This document shows positions 8,080-16,459 of a stretch of DNA of 30,908 nt, one piece after another (position 1 is the stretch's first letter; each line of letters opens with the position of its first letter). The translations under genes were made by a program, and so were the position numbers. Under the pieces are notes generated by a model. That model ran no database searches. It was given only the letters and a program-made list of their open reading frames with translations, and was not told the origin of the DNA. Origin of the DNA: CAHJXF01 sp038240015 (GTDB lineage Bacteria; Pseudomonadota; Gammaproteobacteria; Burkholderiales; Burkholderiaceae_D); NCBI GenBank assembly GCA_038240015.1, contig JBBSEF010000032.1, positions 1 through 30,908 on the forward strand, read 5' to 3'.

Positions 8080-9129
8080 ATGCACGCTGTTCCGAAATCC
8101 GGCGCTGATTCGATCGTGCGCGTGGCGATTGCTGCGTTGTTGTCTATCACCTTCGCAAGCGACCTGGTGTGGGCGCAGGCGCCCGAGAAACCCAACGTCT
8201 CGCTCGCTGTCGGCGGCAAGGCCGGTCTCTACTATCTGCCGCTGACGATCGCCGAGAGGCTCGGCTACTTCAAGGACGAGGGGCTCAACGTCGAGATCAG
8301 CGATTTCGCAGGCGGTGCGAAATCGCTCGAAGCCTTGATCGGCGGCAGCGTCGACGTGGTGGCGGGTGCGTTCGAACACACCATCAACATGCAGGCGAAG
8401 GGTCAGCACATCGTCGCCTTTGTGTTGATGGGACGCGCACCCGCGATCTCGATCGGTGTCGTCACCGACAAAGCCGCGAACGTCCACGGTCCGAAAGACC
8501 TCAAGGGTTTGAAGATGGGCGTGTCCGCGCCCGGCTCATCGACCAATATCGCGCTCAATTTCTATCTCGCCCAAGGCGGGCTCAAGCCCTCCGACGTTTC
8601 GATCATCGGCGTCGGCTCGACGGCCGGGTCGCTCGCGGCGTTGCGCAGCGGACAGATCGACGGCATGTCCAATGTCGATCCGGTGATGACGATGCTCGAG
8701 CAGAAGAAGGAAGTGAAGATCCTGGTCGACACGCGCACGCCCAAGGGAACAGAAGCGCTCTACGGCGGACCGATGCCGGCAGCGACGCTTTATACGCACG
8801 ATGACTTCATCAAGAAATATCCGCGCACCGTACAGGCGTTGGCCAATGCGATCGTGCGCGCCGACAAATGGCTCGCAAAGGCCGGACCGTCGGACGTGCT
8901 CAAGACCGTACCCGAGGCGTATCAATTGGGAGATCGCGGGATCTACCTCGCGGCCTTCGCTAATGTGCGCGATGCCTATTCGACCGACGGCCTGATTCCC
9001 GAGGCGGGTCCGAAGACCGCGTTGAAGGTACTCGCGAGCTTTGACACGAAGATCGATCCGGCCAAGATCAAGCTCGCGGATACTTACACCAACGAGTTCG
9101 CGAAGAAGGCCAACCTGAAGTACAAGTGA
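8080..9129 (+). CDS. ABC transporter substrate-binding protein, NMT1/SsuA-like
   Basis: A 349-residue periplasmic binding protein. A signal peptide occupies residues 1-34 with cleavage expected after WAQA. The mature part starts like nitrate/sulfonate/taurine and NMT1/THI5 binding proteins: GLYYLPLTIAERLGYFKDEGLNVEI, then GGAKSLEALIGGSVDVV, and the DLKGLKMGVSAPGSS hinge segment. GGAGA (8070-8074) precedes the ATG. It is the first gene of a three-gene importer whose ATPase follows 21 bp later. This family binds a wide range of anions, aromatic acids and pyrimidine-like compounds, and I cannot infer the ligand. Its position directly behind the sigma/anti-sigma pair is notable but could be chance. 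Confidence 0.93.
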   Translation: MHAVPKSGADSIVRVAIAALLSITFASDLVWAQAPEKPNVSLAVGGKAGLYYLPLTIAERLGYFKDEGLNVEISDFAGGAKSLEALIGGSVDVVAGAFEHTINMQAKGQHIVAFVLMGRAPAISIGVVTDKAANVHGPKDLKGLKMGVSAPGSSTNIALNFYLAQGGLKPSDVSIIGVGSTAGSLAALRSGQIDGMSNVDPVMTMLEQKKEVKILVDTRTPKGTEALYGGPMPAATLYTHDDFIKKYPRTVQALANAIVRADKWLAKAGPSDVLKTVPEAYQLGDRGIYLAAFANVRDAYSTDGLIPEAGPKTALKVLASFDTKIDPAKIKLADTYTNEFAKKANLKYK

Positions 9130-9150
9130 GCGACACGAACGGAGTCTTGC

Positions 9151-10008
9151 GTGTCGGCCTCGGTGACTGCGATTGATCGAGCAGCGGTGCACTCGGCGCT
9201 CGCGCTCGATCGCATCACGTGCACTTTCATTTCGAACGACGATCCCCACCAGCGCTACACCGCGGTCAAGGACGTCACGCTCGCGGTCGCGCCGGGTGAA
9301 TTCGTGTCGGTGGTCGGACCGACCGGCTGCGGCAAGTCGACGCTGCTGAACGTCGGCGCGGGTTTGCTCGCGCCTTCGTCGGGACAGGTGCATGTATTCG
9401 GCGACGAGCTCGATGCGCGCCTGTCCGGCGTCAATCGGCGCGCGGGCTACATGTTCCAGTCCGAAGCCTTGATGCCGTGGCGAAGCGCGATCGACAACGT
9501 CGTCGCGGGCCTGGAGTTTCGCGGCGTCGCGCGCGGCGAGGCGATTGCGCGCGGCGAGGAATGGCTGTCGCGCGTCGGGCTCGCGGGCTTCGGCGACCGC
9601 TATCCGCATCAACTGTCGGGCGGCATGAGGAAGCGCGTCGCGTTGGCGCAGACGTTGGTGCTCGACCCCGACATCATCCTGATGGACGAGCCCTTCTCGG
9701 CGCTAGACATCCAGACGCGTCAGTTGATGGAGAACGAGCTGCTCGAGATCTGGCAGGCGAAACGCAAGGCGGTGCTCTTCATCACGCACGACCTCGACGA
9801 AGCGATCGCGCTGTCGGATCGCGTCATCGTGCTCTCGGCCGGTCCCGCGACCCATCCGATCGCCGAGTTCGACATCGACCTTGCGCGTCCGCGCGACGTG
9901 GCCGAGATTCGCACCCATCCACGCTTCGTCGAATTGCATGCGCAGATCTGGAGCGCGATGAAAGAGGAAGTGTTGAAGGGTTATCGACAAACCAAGGTGA
10001 AGGTGTAG
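9151..10008 (+). CDS. ABC transporter ATP-binding protein (SsuB/TauB-like)
   Basis: A 285-residue ATPase of the nitrate/sulfonate/taurine importer class. Walker A GPTGCGKST is at 56-64, the Q-loop at Gln103, the signature LSGGM at 155-159, Walker B IILMDE at 175-180 and the H-loop His at 213 (ITHDLDEA). The start is a GTG at 9151 with GGAG at 9141-9144. It lies between its binding protein and permease on one transcript. Nothing is missing or odd. An extension of about 18 residues precedes the usual first beta strand. It should energise uptake through the permease encoded 19 bp downstream. Confidence 0.95.
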   Translation: MSASVTAIDRAAVHSALALDRITCTFISNDDPHQRYTAVKDVTLAVAPGEFVSVVGPTGCGKSTLLNVGAGLLAPSSGQVHVFGDELDARLSGVNRRAGYMFQSEALMPWRSAIDNVVAGLEFRGVARGEAIARGEEWLSRVGLAGFGDRYPHQLSGGMRKRVALAQTLVLDPDIILMDEPFSALDIQTRQLMENELLEIWQAKRKAVLFITHDLDEAIALSDRVIVLSAGPATHPIAEFDIDLARPRDVAEIRTHPRFVELHAQIWSAMKEEVLKGYRQTKVKV

Positions 10009-10027
10009 CAACGCGCATGAGGACGAC

Positions 10028-10837
10028 ATGAAGCGAAAGGCCACCGTTCGCTTCTGGCAGATCGCGGTGCTCGTCATCGTGATCACGCTCTGGTATGTGC
10101 TGACCAGCCCGACGCTGTTGCCGCCGATCTATTTCAAGAACGCGACCCAGGCCGCGTTCTTCTTCGGCGAACCCTTGCAGGTCGCCGAGCGCATCTGGAA
10201 CTGGTTCGTGTCGGGCGAGATCTATCTTCATCTGGGTATCACCCTGCTCGAGACGGTGCTCGCGTTCGTCTTCGGCACCTTGTTCGGCTTGGGCGTGGGC
10301 ATGTGGCTCGCGCTCGCGCCCTCGGCCGCCGCTATTTTCGATCCTTACATCAAGGGGGCCAATGCGATGCCGCGCGTGATCCTTGCGCCGATCTTCGGCG
10401 TGTGGTTCGGTCTGGGCATCGTCTCGAAGGTCGCGCTCGGCATGACGCTGGTGTTCTTCATCGTCTTCTTCAACGTCTTTCAAGGCGTGCGCGAGGTCAG
10501 TCCCGTGGTACTCGCCAACGCGCGCATGCTGGGCGCATCCAAGCGGCAGTTGATGCGCAGCGTCTATCTGCCCAGCGCGATGAGCTGGGTGTTCTCATCA
10601 CTGCACACGTCGGTGGGACTGGCCTTCGTCGGTGCGGTCGTCGGCGAATATCTCGGCTCGGCGCGAGGCGTGGGCTATCTGATCCTGCAGGCCGAAGGAA
10701 CCTTCGACATCAACACCGTGTTCGCCGGCATCGTCGTGTTGACCGCATTCGCGCTGATCCTCGACACGCTGGTCGGCGTGGTCGAGAAGCGGTTGATGAA
10801 GTGGCAGCCGAAAAGCGGGGAGACCGAGAAGCTCTAG
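10028..10837 (+). CDS. ABC transporter permease (SsuC/TauC-like)
   Basis: A 269-residue inner-membrane permease with about six helices. The first is near residues 9-26. The EAA-like cytoplasmic loop, ANARMLGASKRQLMRSVYLP in the second half, contacts the ATPase; its usual leading Glu is replaced by Asn. GEYLGSARGVGYLI near 206-219 is typical of the BPD_transp_1 family in this class. GAGGAC (10019-10024) precedes the ATG. An ATG at 10017 is out of frame and stops after four codons. It completes the binding protein - ATPase - permease unit. No terminator is obvious in the 152-bp gap that follows. Confidence 0.94.
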   Translation: MKRKATVRFWQIAVLVIVITLWYVLTSPTLLPPIYFKNATQAAFFFGEPLQVAERIWNWFVSGEIYLHLGITLLETVLAFVFGTLFGLGVGMWLALAPSAAAIFDPYIKGANAMPRVILAPIFGVWFGLGIVSKVALGMTLVFFIVFFNVFQGVREVSPVVLANARMLGASKRQLMRSVYLPSAMSWVFSSLHTSVGLAFVGAVVGEYLGSARGVGYLILQAEGTFDINTVFAGIVVLTAFALILDTLVGVVEKRLMKWQPKSGETEKL

Positions 10838-10989
10838 CCCACCCAGCCTGACGAGATGCGAGTTCGAAGCCCATGGCGAAAACGAATCCGCGGGTGCTCG
10901 GCTCAAGTCACATCGCTGGTTGTCGATAGCCATTGCATGCCAAGTTGATCTCGGCGCCGCCACCTACAAGAAATTGGACCAGCGAATAC

Positions 10990-13900
10990 ATGAACCGTGA
11001 GCCCCGAGCGCCCAAACAGCGTGCGCCCACGGCGGTCGCCGGTTGCCGCGCCAGTCCGCCGTTCGACGCGTTGGCCGCGTTGCGCGAAAGCGAGGCGCGC
11101 TTTCGCAGCCTCACTGAGCTTTCCTCGGACTGGTATTGGGAACAGGACGCCGAGTTCCGGTTTGTCGCTACGGTAGGCACCACGGACGCGCGCGGCGGCA
11201 TCACCCCCGAGTCACATATCGGCAAGCGCCGCTGGGAATTGCCCAACACCGAAATTCTGGGTCAGACGTGGGAGGAGCATCAGTCGGTCCTCCACGCGCG
11301 CCGGCCGTTCCACGATCTTCTGTTGAGCCGCATCGACAACAATGAGACCCGTTGCATCAGCGTAGCAGGTACGCCGATCTTCGACTCGCAAGGCTCGTTC
11401 CGCGGCTACCGCGGAGTTGCAAAGGACGTCACGGAGCGCGTGCGCTCCGAGGACGCGCTGCGCGAGAGCGAGGCGCGCTTTCGCAGCCTGTGCGAACTGT
11501 CGTCGGACTGGTACTGGGAACAGGACGCCGAACTACGCTTCACCACGATGTCGGGGAGCTTCACGACCCAGGGCAACGTCCTCGTCCACAACGCATTGGG
11601 TCGGCGCCGCTGGGAACTGCCGGTGGAACGCGGCGACACCGATTGGGCAGCCCACCAAGCCACGCTGGAAGCCCACCTGTCCTTCACCGACTTCGAATAC
11701 CGCATCCTCACCGAAGACGGCGGCGTTCGTCACTACAGCGCTCGTGGTCAACCGCTGTTCGATGACAAGGGCGTGTTCAAGGGCTACCGTGGCGTCGCCA
11801 ACGACATCAGCAAGCGCAAGCAGCGCGAAGAAGAGCTGCGACGATTTCGCGCCGCGATGGACACTTCGGCCGATTCGATCTTGCTGGCCGATCGAAGCAG
11901 CATGCGCTTCATCGACGCCAACACCACGGCTTGCGAGATGCTTGGATACACGCGCCAGGACTTGCTGACGAAGGGGCCGCAGGATCTGCTACCGACATCG
12001 CGCGCGCAAATCGAGCACGACTACAATGACTTGATCACCGGTGGCTCGGCAGCGACTCACGCGCGGACCACGCATCGCCGCAATGACGGTAGCCTTCTGC
12101 CGGTGGAGGTGTCGCGGCGCGCGATCCCGTCTGGCGACGGCTGGATCATCGTCAGCATCGCGCGCGACATCAGCGCCCAATTGGCGGCGGAGCAGACGAT
12201 ACGTCGGCACGCCATGCAGCAAAGCCTGATCGCGTCCTTCGGGCAGAAGGCGCTGGCCAATATCGGTCTCGACGAACTTCTGAGCCAGGCGGCCGAGGTC
12301 GTCGCGCTGGGTTTGGGCGTGGATTTCAGCGCAGTACTGCAACTGGCCAGCGACGGCCGCACGTTGGTGCTGTGCGCCGGCGTTGGCTGGCAAGCCGGCT
12401 GGGTGGGCACAAGCATCGCCGAGGACGGCATCATCGCGAGCGGCACCATCGTCGGTGCGATTGGCGAGCCGCAAACAGTCGATGACTTTCAGCTGGAGGG
12501 CAATGGGGCGCCGCCGCTGCTGGCCGCGCACGCCATTCGCAGCGACGTGCGCGTTCCCATTCACGGCGTTGGTGGGCCCTACGGTGTGCTCGGCGCCTGT
12601 TCGCCCGAGCCGGGTCGTTTCGCACAGGAAAGCGTCAACTTTCTGAAGAGCCTGGCCAACACGCTGGCCACCGCGATGGATCGTAAGGGGATCGAGCAGC
12701 GGCTCACCTATCTCGCGCAGTTCGATACCCTCACTGGCTTGGCCAATCGCAGCCTGTTCCTCGACCGCTTCGCGCAGACGCTGAAGCAGGCGATGCGCAA
12801 CGAATGGCTGGTCGGTGTGCTGTTCATCGACCTCGACCGCTTCAAGGTCGTCAACGACACGCTGGGCCACGGCAGCGGTGACCAGTTGTTGATCATGGTG
12901 GCGGCGCGATTGGAGGAATGCGTGCGCGCCGGTGATACGGTGGGTCGCTTGGGCGGCGATGAATTTGCCTGCGTGCTGTCCAATCTGGCGCGGCCGGACG
13001 ATGCGGCGCTGGTGGCGCAAAAGGTGGTGCTCGCGATGGCGCGGCCGTTCATGCTGAGTAACCAGGAAGTCTATATCTCAGCGAGCTTGGGCATCGGCGT
13101 CTACCCGAGCGACGGCATCGATGCCGATACCTTGCTGCGCAACGCCGACACCGCGATGTACCGCGCCAAGCTGCGCGGCCGCAACGGCTACCAGTTCTAC
13201 CTGCCGCAGATGAACGAGATGGCGCTCGAACGTCTGCAGTTGCAGACCCAGCTGCGTGGCGCGCTGGAGCGGCGCGAGTTCGTGCTGCACTACCAGCCCA
13301 AGGCTCGCCTGGCCAGCGGCGAGATCAGCGGCTTCGAGGCGCTGCTGCGCTGGCAGCACCCGGAGCGCGGTTTGGTGCCGCCGCTGGAGTTCATCCATAT
13401 CCTCGAAGAAACCGGGCTCATCATCCCGGTCGGAGAATGGGTGGTGCGCACGGTCTGCGAGCAACTCGCCCAATGGCAGGCTGAAGGCGTGACGCTTCGG
13501 CCGGTGGCGATCAACTTATCGGCACGCCAGTTTCAGCAGCGCAACCTGGACGTGACCATTGCCGCCATCCTTGCGCAGACGGGTATCGACCCCGGCTTGC
13601 TCGAGCTCGAGCTCACCGAATCGATGTTGATGAGCGACGCCGACGAGGCCGTGCGCATGCTCAACACGATGAGCGCCCATGGCGTGCGACTGTCGATCGA
13701 CGATTTCGGCACCGGCTACTCGAGCCTCGCCTACCTGAAGCGGTTTCCGCTCGACGCGTTGAAGATCGACCGCGCCTTCATCCGCGACGTGACGACCGAC
13801 GCCGACGACGCGTCGATCGCACTGGCCATCATCAACTTGGCCCACAGCCTGAAGCTAAAGGTGGTGGCCGAGGGCGTCGAGACCGAAGCGCAGCTCGATT

Positions 13901-14040
13901 TTCTCAAGGCCCACGGCTGCGACGAGATGCAGGGTTATTACTTCTCGCGGCCGCTGGGCATTGCCGATTGCACGCGCGTGCTGCTGGAAGACCGGCGGCT
14001 GCCGGGCGCGGCGCCGCCGCTGCGGCTTGCAGCCCGGTAG
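10990..14040 (+). CDS. PAS-PAS-PAS-GAF-GGDEF-EAL cyclic-di-GMP turnover protein
   Basis: A 1016-residue signalling protein. Domains in order: two near-identical PAS units (about 28-153 and 154-279), a third PAS (about 285-405), a GAF domain (about 415-560), GGDEF (about 575-735) and EAL (about 750-1000). The cyclase motif GGDEF is intact at 655-659. An inhibitory-site RxxD (RAGD) lies five residues before it. The phosphodiesterase motif EAL is intact at 783-785, with ELTES and DDFGTGYSS further on, so both activities are possible. No membrane helix or signal peptide is seen, so sensing is probably cytosolic. ATG 10990 is preferred; a TTG at 10933 would add 19 residues of no clear homology. 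No partner gene adjoins; tal converges on it. Confidence 0.95.
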   Translation: MNREPRAPKQRAPTAVAGCRASPPFDALAALRESEARFRSLTELSSDWYWEQDAEFRFVATVGTTDARGGITPESHIGKRRWELPNTEILGQTWEEHQSVLHARRPFHDLLLSRIDNNETRCISVAGTPIFDSQGSFRGYRGVAKDVTERVRSEDALRESEARFRSLCELSSDWYWEQDAELRFTTMSGSFTTQGNVLVHNALGRRRWELPVERGDTDWAAHQATLEAHLSFTDFEYRILTEDGGVRHYSARGQPLFDDKGVFKGYRGVANDISKRKQREEELRRFRAAMDTSADSILLADRSSMRFIDANTTACEMLGYTRQDLLTKGPQDLLPTSRAQIEHDYNDLITGGSAATHARTTHRRNDGSLLPVEVSRRAIPSGDGWIIVSIARDISAQLAAEQTIRRHAMQQSLIASFGQKALANIGLDELLSQAAEVVALGLGVDFSAVLQLASDGRTLVLCAGVGWQAGWVGTSIAEDGIIASGTIVGAIGEPQTVDDFQLEGNGAPPLLAAHAIRSDVRVPIHGVGGPYGVLGACSPEPGRFAQESVNFLKSLANTLATAMDRKGIEQRLTYLAQFDTLTGLANRSLFLDRFAQTLKQAMRNEWLVGVLFIDLDRFKVVNDTLGHGSGDQLLIMVAARLEECVRAGDTVGRLGGDEFACVLSNLARPDDAALVAQKVVLAMARPFMLSNQEVYISASLGIGVYPSDGIDADTLLRNADTAMYRAKLRGRNGYQFYLPQMNEMALERLQLQTQLRGALERREFVLHYQPKARLASGEISGFEALLRWQHPERGLVPPLEFIHILEETGLIIPVGEWVVRTVCEQLAQWQAEGVTLRPVAINLSARQFQQRNLDVTIAAILAQTGIDPGLLELELTESMLMSDADEAVRMLNTMSAHGVRLSIDDFGTGYSSLAYLKRFPLDALKIDRAFIRDVTTDADDASIALAIINLAHSLKLKVVAEGVETEAQLDFLKAHGCDEMQGYYFSRPLGIADCTRVLLEDRRLPGAAPPLRLAAR
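11077..11538 (+). repeat. Tandem PAS duplication inside the GGDEF/EAL gene (378-bp period)
   Basis: The 84-bp stretch at 11077-11160 recurs at 11455-11538, exactly 378 bp (126 codons) later. By eye 70 of 84 bases are identical, and most differences are silent. Both copies encode LRESEARFRSL.ELSSDWYW and then EQDAE. The remainder of each unit is more diverged (RRWELP appears in both). This marks a fairly recent in-frame duplication of one PAS domain. Confidence 0.85.
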
Positions 14041-14125
14041 CTTGGGCCGATGTCGGTTGCGTTGAGCAACTTGTATATGGCGCGGCGAGATCTCGATCAA
14101 GCGTGCCGATGACCGCACGCGCGAT

Positions 14126-15064
14126 TCAGCGCGTCGCCGCAATCAATTTCTCGAGCTTGACCGCGTCGGACGCAAAGGTGCGAATTCCTTCGGCCAACTT
14201 CTCGGTAGCCATCGCGTCCCCGTTCAATGCGAAACGAAATTTCGCTTCGTCGAAGATCGTCGGCTGCACGTCTTGCGCTTCGGCCCATGCGCGCGTGAGC
14301 GCGGGTTCTACCCTCGCGTCGCTCTCGGTCAACTTCTGCAACAGGTCGGGGCTGATCGTGAGGAGATCGCATCCCGCGAGAGCCAGCACCTGTCCCACGT
14401 TGCGAAAGCTCGCGCCCATGATCTGCGTGGGATAACCCAATTTCTTGAACGCCGCATAAATCTGCCGCACCGACCGTACGCCCGGATCGTCCTGCGGCGC
14501 GTAGCAGTCCTTGCCTTCGGCCTTCTTGTACCAGTCGGTGATGCGCCCGACGAAGGGCGAGATCAAGGTCGCTCCGGCGTCCGCCGATTCGGTCGCCTGT
14601 CCCAAAGAGAACAGCAGCGTCATGTTGCAGTGGATGCCTTCGCGCTCCAGCGCCTCGGCTGCGCGTATCCCTTCCCACGTCGATGCGAGCTTGATCAGCA
14701 CGCGTTCGCGAGGGATCCCTTCGGCTTCGTAAAGCGCGATCAGGTGATGGCCTTTCGCAATCAATGCGGCCGTATCGAACGACAGCCGCGCATCGGTTTC
14801 GGTCGAGACCCGGCCCGGGACGATCTTCAGGATTTCGAGACCGAAGGCGATCATCAAGCGATCGATCAGCGCATCGGGCGACTCCTTCGCGTGCGCACGG
14901 ACGGTTTTCTGCAGCAACGGTTTGTTCGCGTCCTTCTCGACGGCTTTCAAGATCAGCGATGGATTGGTCGTCGCGTCCTGCGGCGCATAGGCGCGCATCG
15001 CTTCGAAATCTCCGGTGTCGGCAACGACCGTCGTGTATTGCTTGAGTTGATCGAGTTGGTTCAT
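14126..15064 (-). CDS. tal: Transaldolase
   Basis: A 312-residue cytosolic enzyme of the non-oxidative pentose phosphate pathway that moves a dihydroxyacetone unit between sugar phosphates. The TalB-type signature DATTNPSLILKA is at 30-41. The Schiff-base lysine is Lys125 in RVLIKLASTWEGI. NMTLLFSL and SPFVGRITDWYK follow in the expected order. Length matches the family (about 315). The start was set at the ATG at 15064 because the protein begins MNQLDQLKQYTTVVADTGDF there, as in homologues. The frame stays open far upstream to 15547, but that part is the antisense of carA. No Shine-Dalgarno sequence is visible. It is divergent from carA and converges with the c-di-GMP gene across 85 bp without an evident terminator. 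Confidence 0.97.
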   Translation of the reverse strand: MNQLDQLKQYTTVVADTGDFEAMRAYAPQDATTNPSLILKAVEKDANKPLLQKTVRAHAKESPDALIDRLMIAFGLEILKIVPGRVSTETDARLSFDTAALIAKGHHLIALYEAEGIPRERVLIKLASTWEGIRAAEALEREGIHCNMTLLFSLGQATESADAGATLISPFVGRITDWYKKAEGKDCYAPQDDPGVRSVRQIYAAFKKLGYPTQIMGASFRNVGQVLALAGCDLLTISPDLLQKLTESDARVEPALTRAWAEAQDVQPTIFDEAKFRFALNGDAMATEKLAEGIRTFASDAVKLEKLIAATR

Positions 15065-15114
15065 GGATGAGTAGGCTGAATGCGTGGGGACGCCGATGAA
15101 GGAGTCGAGCGAGT

Positions 15115-15283
15115 TTGACACGGTATAATTCGAAAGTTTATCTTCAGCCGCCGACCGTCCGCGCAAATCTTCATCCCTCGCCCATCGCTTCGACCATTGC
15201 GCCTTCGGTTTGCGCGCCAAGTCGAACGCGTCGACATGAATCGACACGCGATGTGCGCCGGCCGGCCATGACAGGGGTTTTTC
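15115..15283 (+). promoter_or_regulatory. carA promoter (TATAAT) and long 5' leader
   Basis: A perfect TATAAT lies at 15124-15129, leaving a leader of roughly 145-150 bases before the carA start. TTGACA at 15115-15120 ends only 3 bases before it and so cannot be its -35; at the proper distance no good -35 is present. The leader contains a weak stem (CGCG-TCGA against TCGA-CA-CGCG around 15224-15250) and a GCCGGCCGGC palindrome near 15258-15267. Regulation by pyrimidines or arginine is expected for carAB, but the mechanism cannot be told from these elements. Confidence 0.5.
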
Positions 15284-16459
15284 TTGTTGCCGACCGATTT
15301 CTTTCCCGCCGATCCCAACGCGAGCGGACTGGCACTTCTCGCGCTTGCCGATGGCAGCGTATTTCGCGGCATCTCCGTCGGAGCACCCGGCCAATCGATC
15401 GGCGAGGTCGTTTTCAACACCTCGATGACGGGTTATCAGGAAATCCTGACCGATCCGAGCTATGCGCGCCAGATCGTCACGCTGACCTATCCGCATGTGG
15501 GCAACACCGGCGCGAACGATGAGGACGTGGAGGCGACGCGCATTCACGCGGCCGGCCTTTTGATTCGCGATCTACCGCGAACCTACTCGAACTTTCGCGC
15601 CAAGCGCAGCCTTTCCGAATATCTGCGAGTCGAAGACTGCGTCGCGATCGCAGGCATCGATACGCGCAGGCTCACGCGTCTATTGCGCACGAAAGGCGCG
15701 CAGAACGGCGCGATCCTCGCGGAATGCGCGGGCGACGCCGCCGATGTGGAAAAAGCGCTTGGGCTCGCACGCAGTTTCCCCGGTCTCGCGGGTCTCGACC
15801 TCGCCAAAGTCGTCAGCGTGCGTGAGGCTTACGACTGGACCGATTCGGTATGGAAGCTTGGCGCCGGCTATCAAAGCGGCGATGCATCGCGCTTTCATGT
15901 CGTCGCGTACGACTACGGCATCAAGCACAACATTCTGCGCATGCTCGCGGCGCGCGGTTGCCGCGTGACCGTCATCCCCGCGCAAGCAACGTCAACCGAT
16001 GCGCTGGCGCTCAACCCCGACGGCATCTTTCTATCGAATGGCCCCGGTGACCCCGAGCCTTGCGACTACGCGATCGATGCGACGCGCGAACTGATCGAGT
16101 GCGGCCTTCCGACGTTCGGCATCTGTCTGGGCCATCAGATCATGGCGCTGGCTTCGGGTGCGAAGACGATGAAGATGAAGTTCGGACATCACGGAGCGAA
16201 TCATCCGGTGCAGGACCTCGAGACCGGGCAGGTGCTGATCACGTCGCAGAACCACGGCTTCGCGGTCGATGCGATGTCGTTGCCTTCGAATTGCAAGGTC
16301 ACGCATGTGTCGTTGTTCGATGGGTCGCTGCAAGGCTTCTCGCGCACCGACCGGCCCGCGTTCTGTTTTCAGGGGCACCCGGAAGCGAGTCCCGGACCGC
16401 ACGACATCGGCTATTTGTTCGATCGCTTCATCGCGGCGATGGGGACGGCGCGTGGCTGA
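15284..16459 (+). CDS. carA: Carbamoyl phosphate synthetase small (glutaminase) subunit
   Basis: A 391-residue subunit that hydrolyses glutamine and passes ammonia to CarB for carbamoyl phosphate, the shared precursor of arginine and pyrimidines. The N-terminal CPSase domain shows FNTSMTGYQEILTDPSYARQ. The class I amidotransferase domain has SNGPGDPEPC and the catalytic triad Cys281 (GICLGHQ), His365 and Glu367 (GHPEA). No ATG exists at the N terminus in this frame. The TTG at 15284 is chosen because AGGGG at 15273-15277 lies 6 bases upstream and the LALADGSVFRG motif follows after about 20 residues; a second TTG at 15287 is nearly as good. The ATG at 15268 is in another frame. Its stop overlaps the start of the ORF6N gene. 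Confidence 0.96.
   Translation: MLPTDFFPADPNASGLALLALADGSVFRGISVGAPGQSIGEVVFNTSMTGYQEILTDPSYARQIVTLTYPHVGNTGANDEDVEATRIHAAGLLIRDLPRTYSNFRAKRSLSEYLRVEDCVAIAGIDTRRLTRLLRTKGAQNGAILAECAGDAADVEKALGLARSFPGLAGLDLAKVVSVREAYDWTDSVWKLGAGYQSGDASRFHVVAYDYGIKHNILRMLAARGCRVTVIPAQATSTDALALNPDGIFLSNGPGDPEPCDYAIDATRELIECGLPTFGICLGHQIMALASGAKTMKMKFGHHGANHPVQDLETGQVLITSQNHGFAVDAMSLPSNCKVTHVSLFDGSLQGFSRTDRPAFCFQGHPEASPGPHDIGYLFDRFIAAMGTARG

Noticed and set aside
15115..15129. TTGACA and TATAAT as a -35/-10 pair
   Set aside because: Only 3 bases separate them, far from the 16-18 needed. Only the TATAAT is kept as a candidate.
15115..15522. A plus-strand frame beginning TTG 15115 (or ATG 15268) through the carA leader as a leader peptide or carA start
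   Set aside because: It is out of frame with carA and Arg-rich without homology. A regulatory leader peptide would normally be short and end before carA.
15065..15547. N-terminal extension of transaldolase by 161 residues
   Set aside because: The added part is antisense to carA and its promoter. The standard TalB N terminus begins at 15064.
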